NCBI RefSeq assembly: GCF_000717245.1
Contig: NZ_JNYQ01000015.1
Coordinates: 1-64,000 of the forward strand
Source: Kitasatospora papulosa
GTDB taxonomy: Bacteria > Actinomycetota > Actinomycetes > Streptomycetales > Streptomycetaceae
DNA length: 64,000 nt
Direction: 5' to 3'
Shown here: one piece after another, positions 33,697 to 42,440 of the stretch
Numbering within the stretch: the first letter of the stretch is position 1
Layout of the letters: every line of letters begins with the position of its first letter
Translations under genes and position numbers: made by a program
Notes under the pieces: generated by a model
What the model was told of the DNA's origin: nothing
The model's database searches: none
The model's input: only the letters and a program-made list of their open reading frames with translations

Positions 33697-34620
33697 ATGG
33701 ATCTTCGAATCTTCACCGAGCCCCAGCAAGGGGCGAGCTACGACACCCTGCTCACCGTCGCCAAGGCCACCGAGGACCTCGGCTTCGACGCCTTCTACCG
33801 GTCCGACCACTATCTGCGCATGGGATCCGGCGACGGCCTGCCCGGCCCGACCGACGCGTGGATCACCCTGGCCGGACTGGCCCGTGAGACCAAGCGGATC
33901 CGTCTCGGCACCCTGATGACGGCGGGCACCTTCCGTCTGCCGGGGGTGCTTGCCATCCAGGTGGCCCAGGTCGACCAGATGTCCGGCGGCCGGGTCGAGC
34001 TGGGTCTGGGGGCCGGCTGGTTCGAGGAGGAGCACAAGGCCTACGGCATCCCCTTCCCGAAGGAGAAGTTCGGCCGGCTGGAGGAGCAGCTGGCGATCGT
34101 CACGGGCCTCTGGGAGACCGAGACCGGCAAGACGTTCAGCTACGACGGGACGTACTACCAGCTCACGGACTCGCCGGCCCTTCCCAAGCCCGCCCAGGCC
34201 AAGGTGCCTGTCCTGATCGGCGGACACGGCGCGGTCCGCACCCCGCGTCTCGCCGCGCGGTACGCGGACGAGTTCAACATCCCCTTCGCCTCGATCGAGG
34301 ACAGCGAGAAGCAGTTCGGCCGGGTCAGGGACGCCGCGGTGGCGGCAGGCCGCGCGCCTGACGACCTCGTCTACTCCAATGCCCTGGTGGTGTGCGTCGG
34401 GAAGGACGACGCGGAGGTGGCACGGCGTGCTTCCGCCATCGGCCGGGAGGTCGAGGAGATCAAGGCGAACGGGCTGGCGGGATCGCCCGACGAGGTGGTC
34501 GACAAGATCGGCCGCTACGCCGCCATCGGGGCCTCGCGGATCTACCTCCAGGTCCTGGACCTGGACGACCTGGATCATCTGGAACTGATCTCGTCGCGGG
34601 TCCAGTCACAGCTGGCCTGA
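33697..34620 (+). CDS. Luciferase-like F420-dependent oxidoreductase
   Basis: A 307-residue TIM-barrel protein of the luciferase-like monooxygenase (LLM) class F420 type. It shows DLRIFTEPQQGASYDTLL, FDAFYRSDHYL, IRLGTLMTAGTFRLPGVLA, the signature GGRVELGLGAGWFEEEHKAYGIPF (in two parts) and late PVLIGGHGAVRTPRLAARYADEFN. These match actinobacterial F420 proteins rather than FMN luciferases. It probably reduces or oxidises an unknown small molecule with the deazaflavin F420. Start ATG 33697 follows GGATGGAG. It is alone, with mmuM downstream after a 153-bp gap. Confidence 0.9.
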   Translation: MDLRIFTEPQQGASYDTLLTVAKATEDLGFDAFYRSDHYLRMGSGDGLPGPTDAWITLAGLARETKRIRLGTLMTAGTFRLPGVLAIQVAQVDQMSGGRVELGLGAGWFEEEHKAYGIPFPKEKFGRLEEQLAIVTGLWETETGKTFSYDGTYYQLTDSPALPKPAQAKVPVLIGGHGAVRTPRLAARYADEFNIPFASIEDSEKQFGRVRDAAVAAGRAPDDLVYSNALVVCVGKDDAEVARRASAIGREVEEIKANGLAGSPDEVVDKIGRYAAIGASRIYLQVLDLDDLDHLELISSRVQSQLA

Positions 34621-34773
34621 CGGGAGAGGCCCGCGTGATCCGCCGGCCGTCGTACCGACGGCGACCGGCGGGCCGGAGCCGACGGGTCGGTGCAGGCGGC
34701 AGGCGGCAACAGGCAGGACGGGATCGCGGGAGCGCGGGACCGACTGCGGTCAGCAGACAGCGAAGGAGCAGTG

Positions 34774-35709
34774 GTGCACACCGTCCGGACACAGGAGGCC
34801 CGGCCTCGACGTACGCTCGGCCAGGCGCTCGCCGAGGGGACCGTCCTGCTGGACGGCGGCCTCTCCAACCAGTTGGAGGCCCAGGGGTGCGATCTGTCCG
34901 ACGCGCTCTGGTCGGCCGGACTGCTGAGCGATGAGCCCCGGCAGATCGAGGCGGCCCATCGCGCGTACGCACGGGCGGGTGCCCAGGTGCTCATCACCGC
35001 GAGCTACCAGGCCACCTTCGAAGGGTTCGCGCGGCGCGGGATCGGGCGGGCCCGGGCGGCGGAGCTGATGGCCGGCAGCGTGGAGCTGGCGCGCCGGGCG
35101 GGGGCGGACACGGGGCGTGAGTCCTGGGTCGCCGCCTCGGTCGGTCCGTACGGGGCGATGCTCGCGGACGGCAGCGAGTACCGCGGCCGGTACGGGATGA
35201 CCGTCCGGGAGCTGGTGCGCTTCCACCGGCCCCGGGTGGAGACACTGGCCGCGGCGGGGCCCGACGTACTGGCCCTGGAGACGGTGCCGGACGCCGACGA
35301 GGCCGAGGCCCTGCTCCGCGCGGTCCAGGACCTGGACGTGCCGGTCTGGCTCTCGTACAGCGTGGCGGGGGACCGGACCAGGGCAGGCCAGCCCCTGGCG
35401 GAGGCCTTCGGGCTGGCCGCCGGCATCGACCAGGTGGTGGCGGTCGGCGTGAACTGCTGCGACCCCGCCGACGCGGACCGCGCGGTGGAGGTGGCGGCCG
35501 CGGCCACCGGCAAGCCGGTCGTCGTCTACCCGAACAGCGGTGAGGAATGGGACGCCGACGGACGGGACTGGACGGGGAGAAGCACGTTCGAACCGGGCCG
35601 CGTGCGGCACTGGCGGAACGCGGGCGCACGACTGGTCGGCGGATGCTGCCGGGTGGGGCCCTCGGACATCGAAGCGCTGGGGGCCCGGCTACGGACTCCG
35701 ACAGCGTGA
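34774..35709 (+). CDS. mmuM: Homocysteine S-methyltransferase
   Basis: A 311-residue enzyme that makes methionine from homocysteine using S-methylmethionine or S-adenosylmethionine. GTG 34774 is set by AAGGAG 5 nt upstream; GTG 34771 is also in frame. The barrel begins with VLLDGGLSNQLEAQGCDL and shows the Zn-binding cysteines in VGVNCCDP and VGGCCRVGP, the family hallmark. ALETVPDADEAEALL and YPNSGEEWD (a homocysteine-contact region) are also present. Length is normal. It stands alone between the LLM gene and the RNA-repair operon. Confidence 0.93.
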   Translation: MHTVRTQEARPRRTLGQALAEGTVLLDGGLSNQLEAQGCDLSDALWSAGLLSDEPRQIEAAHRAYARAGAQVLITASYQATFEGFARRGIGRARAAELMAGSVELARRAGADTGRESWVAASVGPYGAMLADGSEYRGRYGMTVRELVRFHRPRVETLAAAGPDVLALETVPDADEAEALLRAVQDLDVPVWLSYSVAGDRTRAGQPLAEAFGLAAGIDQVVAVGVNCCDPADADRAVEVAAAATGKPVVVYPNSGEEWDADGRDWTGRSTFEPGRVRHWRNAGARLVGGCCRVGPSDIEALGARLRTPTA

Positions 35710-35739
35710 AAACTCCTGGTGGGAGACGGATCGCCGGAC

Positions 35740-35755
35740 CATACTCGGACACGTG
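35740..35755 (+). promoter_or_regulatory. -10 element giving a leaderless hen1 start
   Basis: CATACT (35740-35745) ends 7 nt before GTG 35753, so transcription should begin at the start codon. No ribosome site and no convincing -35 are seen. Confidence 0.45.
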
Positions 35756-37228
35756 TTCCTGACTATCAGCACGACCGGCACCCCTGAGCGCCCCGCCACC
35801 GATCTCGGCTACCTGCTGCACAAGCACCCCGACAAGGCGCAGACGTTCTCCACCGCGCACGGCACCGCGCACGTCTTCTACCCGGAGGCGACCGCCGAGC
35901 GCTGCACAGCCGCGCTGTTGCTGGAGGTGGATCCGGTGGCGCTGGTCAGGCGCGGCAAGGGCAAGGGCCGCGGCGGGGCCCCCGACGCGGCACTCGCGCA
36001 GTACGTCAACGACCGGCCGTACGCGGCGTCCTCGCTGCTCTCGGTCGCGATGACGACGGTGTTCAAGTCCGCACTGAACGGGGCCTGCCGGGCCCTGCCC
36101 GAACGGGCCGGGGAAGCGCTCCCGCTGCGGATCGAGGTTCCCGCACTGCCTGCCCGCGGGGGCGCGGAGCTCGTGCACAGACTCTTCGCTCCGCTCGGCT
36201 GGACACACGTCGAGGCCGTGGCCGTGCCGCTGGACGAGCGCTTCCCGGAATGGGGCGACTCGCGCTACGTACGACTGGTGCTGGAGGGCGAGCTGAGGCT
36301 CGCGGACGCTCTCCGTCAGCTGTACGTGCTGCTGCCCGTGCTCGACGACGCCAAGCACTACTGGGTCGCACCCGACGAGGTGGACAAGCTCCTGCGGGCC
36401 GGGGAGGGCTGGCTGGCGCGGCACCCGGAGCAGCGGCTGATCACCAGCCGATATCTCTCGCGCCGCGGAGGTCTCACCCGGCAGGCGATGGAGCGGCTCG
36501 AACTGGTGCGGCTGGCCGAGTCGGACGACCTGGAGGTGGAGAGCGTCGACAACGCCGTGGACGAGACCACCGACACGGAGGAGAAGCCGGTGCCGCTCGC
36601 CGAGCGGCGCCGCGACGCGATCCTCGAGGCGCTGCGGGCGGCCGGGGCGAGCCGGGTGCTCGACCTGGGCTGTGGTCAGGGCCAGTTGCTGCAGGCACTC
36701 CTCAAGGACGTGCGCTTCACCGAGATCGTCGGGGTCGACGTGTCGATGCGGGCCCTGACCGTGGCGGCCCGCCGGCTGAAGCTGGACCGGATGGGCGAGC
36801 AGCAGGCCGGCCGGATCACCCTCCGCCAGGGCGCGCTCACCTACACCGACAAGCGGCTGAAGGGGTATGACGCCGCCGTCCTGAGCGAGGTGATCGAGCA
36901 TCTCGACCTGCCGCGGCTCCCCGCCCTGGAGTACGCGGTGTTCGGCTCCGCGCGACCGCGCACCGTCCTCGTGACGACGCCCAACGTCGAGTACAACGTC
37001 CGCTGGGAGACGCTCCCCGCCGGGCATGTGCGCCACGGGGACCACCGCTTCGAGCGGACCAGGGAGGAATTCCGGGACTGGGCGGGGCAGGTGGCCGGAC
37101 GCCACGGTTACGCCGTGGAGTTCGTGCCCGTGGGACCGGACGACCCCGAGGTGGGGCCACCGACACAGATGGCCGTGTTCACGATGACCACGGCCCCCGG
37201 GACGACGAAGGAGGAGAAGGCCGCATGA
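35753..37228 (+). CDS. hen1: Hen1 3'-terminal RNA ribose 2'-O-methyltransferase
   Basis: A 491-residue bacterial Hen1 that methylates the 2'-OH at the 3' end of a cleaved RNA before it is re-sealed, so that the repaired site cannot be cut again. Residues 1 to about 265 form the Hen1 N-terminal domain (FLTISTTG, DLGYLLHKHP, VAMTTVFKSALNG, and QRLITSRYLSRRGGLTRQA). The C-terminal SAM-dependent domain has VLDLGCGQGQLL (about residue 302) and the metal-binding EVIEHLD (Glu, Glu, His near 379-383), followed by a conserved DHRFERTREEF. GTG 35753 is preferred over longer frames because the family start (FLTIST) is immediate. The stop overlaps pnkp by 4 bp. Confidence 0.95.
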   Translation: MFLTISTTGTPERPATDLGYLLHKHPDKAQTFSTAHGTAHVFYPEATAERCTAALLLEVDPVALVRRGKGKGRGGAPDAALAQYVNDRPYAASSLLSVAMTTVFKSALNGACRALPERAGEALPLRIEVPALPARGGAELVHRLFAPLGWTHVEAVAVPLDERFPEWGDSRYVRLVLEGELRLADALRQLYVLLPVLDDAKHYWVAPDEVDKLLRAGEGWLARHPEQRLITSRYLSRRGGLTRQAMERLELVRLAESDDLEVESVDNAVDETTDTEEKPVPLAERRRDAILEALRAAGASRVLDLGCGQGQLLQALLKDVRFTEIVGVDVSMRALTVAARRLKLDRMGEQQAGRITLRQGALTYTDKRLKGYDAAVLSEVIEHLDLPRLPALEYAVFGSARPRTVLVTTPNVEYNVRWETLPAGHVRHGDHRFERTREEFRDWAGQVAGRHGYAVEFVPVGPDDPEVGPPTQMAVFTMTTAPGTTKEEKAA

Positions 37229-39768
37229 CCGGTACCTCTCGTACACTGCCCGTGACCGACCTGTCCCTCGTCGTCCTCGTCGGCGCCAGCGGCTCGGGCA
37301 AGTCCACGTTCGCCCGCAGGCACTTCAAGCCGACCGAGATCATCTCCTCCGACTTCTGCCGGGGACTGGTCGCCGACGACGAGAACGACCAGAGCGCCAG
37401 CGGTGACGCCTTCGACGTCCTGCACTACATCGCCGGCAAGCGGCTCGCCGCGGGCAGGCTCACCGTCGTCGACGCCACCAACGTGCAGCCCGAGAGCCGC
37501 AAGCAGCTCGTCCAGCTGGCCCGCCAGTACGACGTGCTGCCCATCGCGATCGTGCTCGACCTGCCGGAAGAGGTCTGCCAGGCGCGCAACGCCACCCGCC
37601 CCGACCGTGCGGGCATGCCCCGCCACGTCGTGCAGCGGCACCGCCGTGAGCTGCGCCGTTCACTGCGCGGTCTGGAGCGCGAAGGCTTCCGCAAGGCCCA
37701 CGTCCTGCGCACCGAGGAGGAGGCCGACACGGCCGAAGTCGTCCTGGAACGCCGGTACAACGACCTGCGGCACCTCACCGGGCCCTTCGACATCATCGGT
37801 GACATCCACGGCTGCAGCTCCGAACTCGACACCCTGCTCGGCAAGCTGGGCTACGAGAACGGCTCGCACCCCGAGGGGCGTACCGCCGTGTTCGTGGGGG
37901 ACCTCGTGGACCGCGGTCCCGACAGTCCCGGTGTGCTGCGCCGCGTGATGTCCATGGTGTCCTCGGGCGACGCGCTGTGCGTCCCGGGCAACCACGAGAA
38001 CAAGCTCGGCCGTTACCTCAAGGGGCGCAAGGTCCAGCACAGCCACGGACTCGCCGAGACGGTGGAGCAGCTGGAGCGCGAGGACGCGGAGCACCCCGAG
38101 TTCCGCGAGGAGGTGGCGGACTTCATCGACGGACTGGTCAGCCACTACGTCCTGGACGGCGGCAGGCTGGTCGTCTGCCACGCGGGGCTGCCCGAGAAGT
38201 ACCACGGGCGCACGTCGGGGCGGGTCCGTTCGCACGCGCTGTACGGGGACACCACGGGTGAGACCGACGAGTTCGGCCTGCCCGTGCGCTATCCGTGGGC
38301 CGAGGAGTACCGAGGCGCGGCCGCGGTGGTCTACGGCCACACGCCGGTGCCCACCGCCTCCTGGGTGAACAACACCCTGTGCCTGGACACGGGTGCCGTC
38401 TTCGGAGGGAAGATGACCGCCCTGCGCTGGCCGGAGCGCGAGATCGTCGACGTCCCTGCCGAGCGTGTCTGGTACGAGCCGGTGAAGCCGCTGACCACCG
38501 AGGCCCCCGGGGGCAGGGAGGGCCGGCCGCTCGACCTGGCCGATGTGCAGGGCCGCCGCATCGTGGAGACCCGGCACATGGGCCGGGTCTCGGTGCGCGA
38601 GGAGAACGCGGCCGCGGCGCTCGAGGTCATGAGCCGCTTCGCCGTCGACCCCCGCCTGCTGGCCTACCTCCCGCCGACCATGGCTCCGACGGCGACCTCC
38701 CGCGAGGAGGGCTTCCTGGAGCACCCCGCGGAGGCCTTCGCGCAGTACCGGGCGGACGGTGTCACCAAGGTCGTCTGCGAGGAGAAGCACATGGGCTCGC
38801 GCGCCGTGGCACTGGTCTGCCGGGACGCCGGCGCCGCCCGTGAGCGCTTCGGCACGGACGGGCCGACCGGCGCCCTGCACACCCGCACCGGGCGGCCGTT
38901 CCTGGACGACACCGCGCTCACGGAGGTCCTCCTCGGCCGGCTGCGTGCCGCCGTCACCGCGGCGGGGCTCTGGGAGGAGTGGGACACCGACTGGGTGGTG
39001 CTCGACGCAGAGCTGATGCCCTGGTCCCTCAAGGCCGCCGGGCTGCTGCGCTCGCAGTACGCGGCCGTCGGTGCGGCCGCCGGAGCCGTCCTGCCCGTCG
39101 CGGACAAGGCGCTGACCGCTGCGGCCGCCCGCGGGGTCGACGTCGGCGCGCTGGCCGGCCGCCAGCGGGAGCGGGCGGAGGACGCGGCCGCCTTCACGGA
39201 GGCCTACCGCCGCTACTGCTGGAGCACCGAAGGGCTCGACGGCGTACGTCTGGCACCGTTCCAGATCCTCGCGGTGCAGGGCCGCTCGCTCGCCTCCGTG
39301 CCGCACGACGAGCAGCTGGCCTGGCTGGACCGTCTGGTCGAGCACGACCCGACCGGGCTTCTCCAGGTCACCCGGCGCCTCGTCGTCGACACCGGGGACG
39401 AGGCCTCCGTGCGCGCGGGCACCGACTGGTGGCTGGAGATGACCGGCCGCGGGGGCGAGGGCATGGTCGTCAAGCCGCTGGGAGCCCTCGTCCGCGACGA
39501 GAAGGGCCGGCTCGTCCAGCCGGGCGTCAAGGTGCGCGGCCGCGAGTACCTGCGGATCATCTACGGGCCCGAGTACACGCGTCCGGAGAACCTGGAGCGG
39601 CTGCGCTCCCGCTTCCTCGGCCACAAGCGCTCGCTGGCCCTGAGGGAGTACGCCCTCGGCCTGGAGGCGCTGGACCGGCTGGCCGACGGGGAGCCGCTGT
39701 GGCGGATCCACGAGGCGGTCTTCGCGGTGCTGGCCCTGGAGTCGGAGCCGGTCGACCCCCGGCTGTGA
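37225..39768 (+). CDS. pnkp: Polynucleotide kinase-phosphatase-ligase (Pnkp)
   Basis: An 847-residue three-domain RNA end-healing and sealing enzyme. The N-terminal kinase has a P-loop GASGSGKST (residues 20-28) and phosphorylates 5'-OH ends. The central calcineurin-like phosphatase (FDIIGDIHGCSSEL at about 189, VGDLVDRGPDS, GNHENK at about 254, VYGHTPVP) removes 2',3'-cyclic phosphate. The C-terminal adenylyltransferase has the nucleotidyl Lys in EKHMGSRAV (about residue 522) and later GEGMVVKPLG. Bacterial Pnkp seals RNA only in a heterotetramer with Hen1, encoded just upstream with a 4-bp ATGA overlap. Together they repair ribotoxin-cut tRNA-like breaks. Confidence 0.96.
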   Translation: MTGTSRTLPVTDLSLVVLVGASGSGKSTFARRHFKPTEIISSDFCRGLVADDENDQSASGDAFDVLHYIAGKRLAAGRLTVVDATNVQPESRKQLVQLARQYDVLPIAIVLDLPEEVCQARNATRPDRAGMPRHVVQRHRRELRRSLRGLEREGFRKAHVLRTEEEADTAEVVLERRYNDLRHLTGPFDIIGDIHGCSSELDTLLGKLGYENGSHPEGRTAVFVGDLVDRGPDSPGVLRRVMSMVSSGDALCVPGNHENKLGRYLKGRKVQHSHGLAETVEQLEREDAEHPEFREEVADFIDGLVSHYVLDGGRLVVCHAGLPEKYHGRTSGRVRSHALYGDTTGETDEFGLPVRYPWAEEYRGAAAVVYGHTPVPTASWVNNTLCLDTGAVFGGKMTALRWPEREIVDVPAERVWYEPVKPLTTEAPGGREGRPLDLADVQGRRIVETRHMGRVSVREENAAAALEVMSRFAVDPRLLAYLPPTMAPTATSREEGFLEHPAEAFAQYRADGVTKVVCEEKHMGSRAVALVCRDAGAARERFGTDGPTGALHTRTGRPFLDDTALTEVLLGRLRAAVTAAGLWEEWDTDWVVLDAELMPWSLKAAGLLRSQYAAVGAAAGAVLPVADKALTAAAARGVDVGALAGRQRERAEDAAAFTEAYRRYCWSTEGLDGVRLAPFQILAVQGRSLASVPHDEQLAWLDRLVEHDPTGLLQVTRRLVVDTGDEASVRAGTDWWLEMTGRGGEGMVVKPLGALVRDEKGRLVQPGVKVRGREYLRIIYGPEYTRPENLERLRSRFLGHKRSLALREYALGLEALDRLADGEPLWRIHEAVFAVLALESEPVDPRL

Positions 39769-39834
39769 GGTTCCGACCGGAATCGGGTGGCGGTTCGCAG
39801 GGTGAACGGTGCCCCGCGCGGTGAGGATGAGGAC

Positions 39835-41067
39835 ATGGGATTCCATGTCGATTCCGAGGCCGGGCGGCTGCGCCGCGTCATCCTGCACCGTCCCGATCTG
39901 GAGCTGAAGCGGCTCACCCCCAGCAACAAGGACGCGCTGCTGTTCGACGACGTGCTGTGGGTGCGCCGCGCCAGGGAGGAGCACGACGGCTTCGCCGACG
40001 TGCTCCGCGACCGCGGTGTGGAGGTCCATCTCTTCGGTGATCTGCTCAGGGAGTCCCTCGACATCCCGGTGGCGAGGCGCCTCGTCCTGGACCGGGTCTT
40101 CGCGGAGAAGGAGTACGGCCCGCTCGCCACCGAGCATCTGCGCGCCGTCTTCGAGGAGCTGTCCGCCGCGGACCTGACCGAGGCCCTGGTCGGCGGGATG
40201 ACCAAGCGGGAGTTCCTGGAACGGCACGCCGAACCGACCTCCGTCCGCTTCCACGTGATGGATCTGGACGACTTCCTGCTCAGCCCCCTGCCCAACCACC
40301 TCTTCACCCGTGACACCTCCGCCTGGATCTACGACGGGGTGTCCATCAACGCGATGCGCTGGCCCGCCAGGCAGCGCGAGACCGTCCACTTCGAGGCGAT
40401 CTACCGGCACCACCCCCTCTTCACCGGCTCCGAGGCGGGGGTCTTCCACCACTGGTCGGAGGGCCAGGACGACTACCCGTCCACGATCGAGGGCGGCGAC
40501 GTCCTCGTCATCGGCCGGGGCGCCGTCCTGATCGGGATGAGCGAACGTACGACGCCGCAGGCCGTGGAGATGCTGGCCAGAGGGCTCTTCGACGCCGGGT
40601 CGGCCCGGACGATCGTGGCGCTCGACATGCCCAAGCGCCGGGCGTTCATGCACCTCGACACGGTGATGACGATGATCGACGGCGACACGTTCACCCAGTA
40701 CGCCGGACTCGGCATGCTCCGCTCCTACACGATCGAGCCCGGCTCCGGCCCCCGCGAGCTGAAGGTGACCGACCACCCGCCGGAGCACATGCACCGGGCC
40801 GTCGCGGCCGCTCTCGGCCTGGACAGGATCCGGGTGCTCACCGCCACCCAGGACGTGCACGCCGCCGAACGGGAGCAGTGGGACGACGGGTGCAACGTGC
40901 TGGCCGTGGAGCCGGGTGTCGTCGTCGCCTACGAGCGAAACGCCACCACCAACACCTATCTGCGCAGGGAAGGCATCGAGGTCATCGAGATCCGGGGCAG
41001 CGAGCTGGGCCGGGGCCGGGGCGGCCCACGCTGCATGAGCTGCCCCGTGGTGCGCGACGCGGTGTGA
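39835..41067 (+). CDS. arcA: Arginine deiminase
   Basis: A 410-residue enzyme hydrolysing arginine to citrulline and ammonia, the first step of the arginine deiminase pathway. Start ATG 39835 (MGFHVDSEAGRLRRVILHRP) follows GAGGATGAGGAC. Catalytic elements are visible: LFTRDTSAWI, the Glu in TIEGGDVLVIG, the His in RRAFMHLDTVMT, and the nucleophile Cys in RCMSCPVVRD close to the C-terminus. Length is normal. Ornithine carbamoyltransferase follows after 165 bp and a permease further on. Carbamate kinase (arcC) is not next to them, so the ATP-yielding step is absent here. Confidence 0.95.
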   Translation: MGFHVDSEAGRLRRVILHRPDLELKRLTPSNKDALLFDDVLWVRRAREEHDGFADVLRDRGVEVHLFGDLLRESLDIPVARRLVLDRVFAEKEYGPLATEHLRAVFEELSAADLTEALVGGMTKREFLERHAEPTSVRFHVMDLDDFLLSPLPNHLFTRDTSAWIYDGVSINAMRWPARQRETVHFEAIYRHHPLFTGSEAGVFHHWSEGQDDYPSTIEGGDVLVIGRGAVLIGMSERTTPQAVEMLARGLFDAGSARTIVALDMPKRRAFMHLDTVMTMIDGDTFTQYAGLGMLRSYTIEPGSGPRELKVTDHPPEHMHRAVAAALGLDRIRVLTATQDVHAAEREQWDDGCNVLAVEPGVVVAYERNATTNTYLRREGIEVIEIRGSELGRGRGGPRCMSCPVVRDAV

Positions 41068-41155
41068 GACGGCGGGTGCACCCGCGGGGCGGCGCCGCAC
41101 CGTGGGCGAGAGCACGGGCGGGGGAGCCGTTCCGCGTACCGTCACGGATGCTCCT

Positions 41156-41181
41156 GTATAGCAATACGGCGCCTCGTATAG
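41156..41181 (+). promoter_or_regulatory. Repeated GTATAG element before ornithine carbamoyltransferase
   Basis: GTATAG occurs at 41156-41161 and again at 41176-41181, exactly 20 bp apart, so on the same helix face. The first copy lies in GTAT-agca-ATAC (41156-41167), a perfect dyad. The position, 52-77 bp before the start, fits a regulator site such as an arginine-responsive box; the identity is not established. Confidence 0.4.
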
Positions 41182-41232
41182 ACTTCCAGGAAGGAGTCCA
41201 TACGTCCGTAGTCCGACCCGGGAGCAGTCACC

Positions 41233-42249
41233 ATGGCCATAGACCTCACAGGCCGCCATTTCCTCAAGGAGCTGGACTTCACGGCCGAGGAGTTCCGCGG
41301 CCTGGTCGCCCTGTCCGCCGAGCTCAAGGCGGCCAAGAAGGCGGGCGCGGAGGTGCAGCGGCTGCGTGGCAGGAACATCGCCCTGATCTTCGAGAAGACC
41401 TCGACGCGTACCCGTTGTGCCTTCGAGGTGGCCGCCGCGGACCAGGGTGCGTCCACGACCTACCTCGACCCCTCGGGCTCCCAGATGGGGCACAAGGAGT
41501 CGGTGAAGGACACCGCCCGGGTCCTCGGCCGGATGTTCGACGCCATCGAGTACCGGGGCGACAGCCAGCCCGCCGTCGAGGAGCTGGCGGCGTACGGCGG
41601 CGTGCCGGTCTACAACGGGCTCACCGACGACTGGCACCCCACCCAGATGCTGGCCGACGTCCTCACGATGACGGAGCACAGCGCCAAGCCGCTGGAGGAG
41701 ATCACCTTCGCCTACCTCGGCGACGCCCGCTTCAACATGGGCAACTCCTACCTGGTCACCGGCGCGCTGCTGGGCATGGACGTCAGGATCGTCGCCCCCG
41801 CCGCCTACTGGCCGGCCCAGGACGTCGTGGACCGCGCGCACGAACTCGCCGCCCGCAGCGGCGCCCGCATCACCCTCACCGAGGACATCACCGAAGGCGT
41901 CCGGGGCGCCGACTTCGTCGTCACCGACGTCTGGGTCTCCATGGGGGAGCCCAAGGACGTCTGGGACGAGCGCATCGCGTCCCTCTCGCCGTACGCCGTG
42001 ACCATGGACGTCCTGCGCGCCACGGGCAACGACGACGTGAAGTTCCTGCACTGCCTCCCGGCCTTCCACGACCTCGGGACGAAGGTGGGCAAGGAGATCC
42101 ACGAGCGGCACGGACTGTCGGAGCTGGAGGTCACCGACGAGGTCTTCGAGTCCTCGCACTCGGTCGTCTTCGACGAGGCCGAGAACCGGATGCACACGAT
42201 CAAGGCGGTCCTGGTCGCGACGCTGGCCGAGCGAGGCCGGCCCGCATGA
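41233..42249 (+). CDS. Ornithine carbamoyltransferase (probably catabolic)
   Basis: A 338-residue transcarbamylase. Motifs are the carbamoyl-phosphate loop EKTSTRTRCAFE (STRTR), the DDWHPTQMLADVLT segment, GDARFNMGNS, and the ornithine-binding Cys loop FLHCLPAFHD. Adjacent arginine deiminase makes citrulline, so this copy likely works in the citrulline-phosphorolysis direction (arcB role), yielding ornithine and carbamoyl phosphate. Biosynthetic argF would sit with other arg genes. Residue identity alone does not separate the two, so a symbol is withheld. Start ATG 41233 follows the GTATAG repeat region. A hairpin with T-run ends about 85 bp after the stop. Confidence 0.93.
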   Translation: MAIDLTGRHFLKELDFTAEEFRGLVALSAELKAAKKAGAEVQRLRGRNIALIFEKTSTRTRCAFEVAAADQGASTTYLDPSGSQMGHKESVKDTARVLGRMFDAIEYRGDSQPAVEELAAYGGVPVYNGLTDDWHPTQMLADVLTMTEHSAKPLEEITFAYLGDARFNMGNSYLVTGALLGMDVRIVAPAAYWPAQDVVDRAHELAARSGARITLTEDITEGVRGADFVVTDVWVSMGEPKDVWDERIASLSPYAVTMDVLRATGNDDVKFLHCLPAFHDLGTKVGKEIHERHGLSELEVTDEVFESSHSVVFDEAENRMHTIKAVLVATLAERGRPA

Positions 42250-42337
42250 ACATGCACCCGATTGGGTGAACATGCGTACAAGTGGCTACGATGGTGCTAC
42301 TTGGTGGGGTTCGGGCTCGCACGCCCGAACCCCTTTT
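42247..42337 (+). promoter_or_regulatory. Leader with 20-bp-spaced repeats and intrinsic terminator
   Basis: TGAACATGC occurs at 42247-42255 and 42267-42275, exactly 20 bp apart, flanking ACCC-GATT-GGGT. TACGAT (42287-42292) is a possible -10. An 11-bp GC-rich stem (42306-42316 with 42323-42333) ends in TTTT (42334-42337), the only T-tailed terminator I see in the window. It may end the carbamoyltransferase mRNA or, if the -10 is used, attenuate the permease gene 104 bp downstream. CAAGT/ACTTG (42279-42283 with 42298-42302) just before could compete with it. Confidence 0.5.
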
Positions 42338-42440
42338 CATGTGCCCGGTCCGGAGCGTTCGACCAGGTGAGAGCCCAGGTGAGAGCCCCCCACAGGCTCC
42401 GTTTTCCCCCGCACCGCCAGAGAAGAGACACCGTCCCCCC

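Noticed and set aside
35540..35752. Longer start for hen1 at 35540
   Set aside because: It would overlap most of the last 170 bp of mmuM and add non-homologous residues; the family N-terminus starts at 35753.
37660..42273. Minus-strand frame of 1537 codons across pnkp, arcA and the carbamoyltransferase gene
   Set aside because: It is open only because the plus-strand genes have very high third-position GC. The three real genes have intact family motifs on the other strand.
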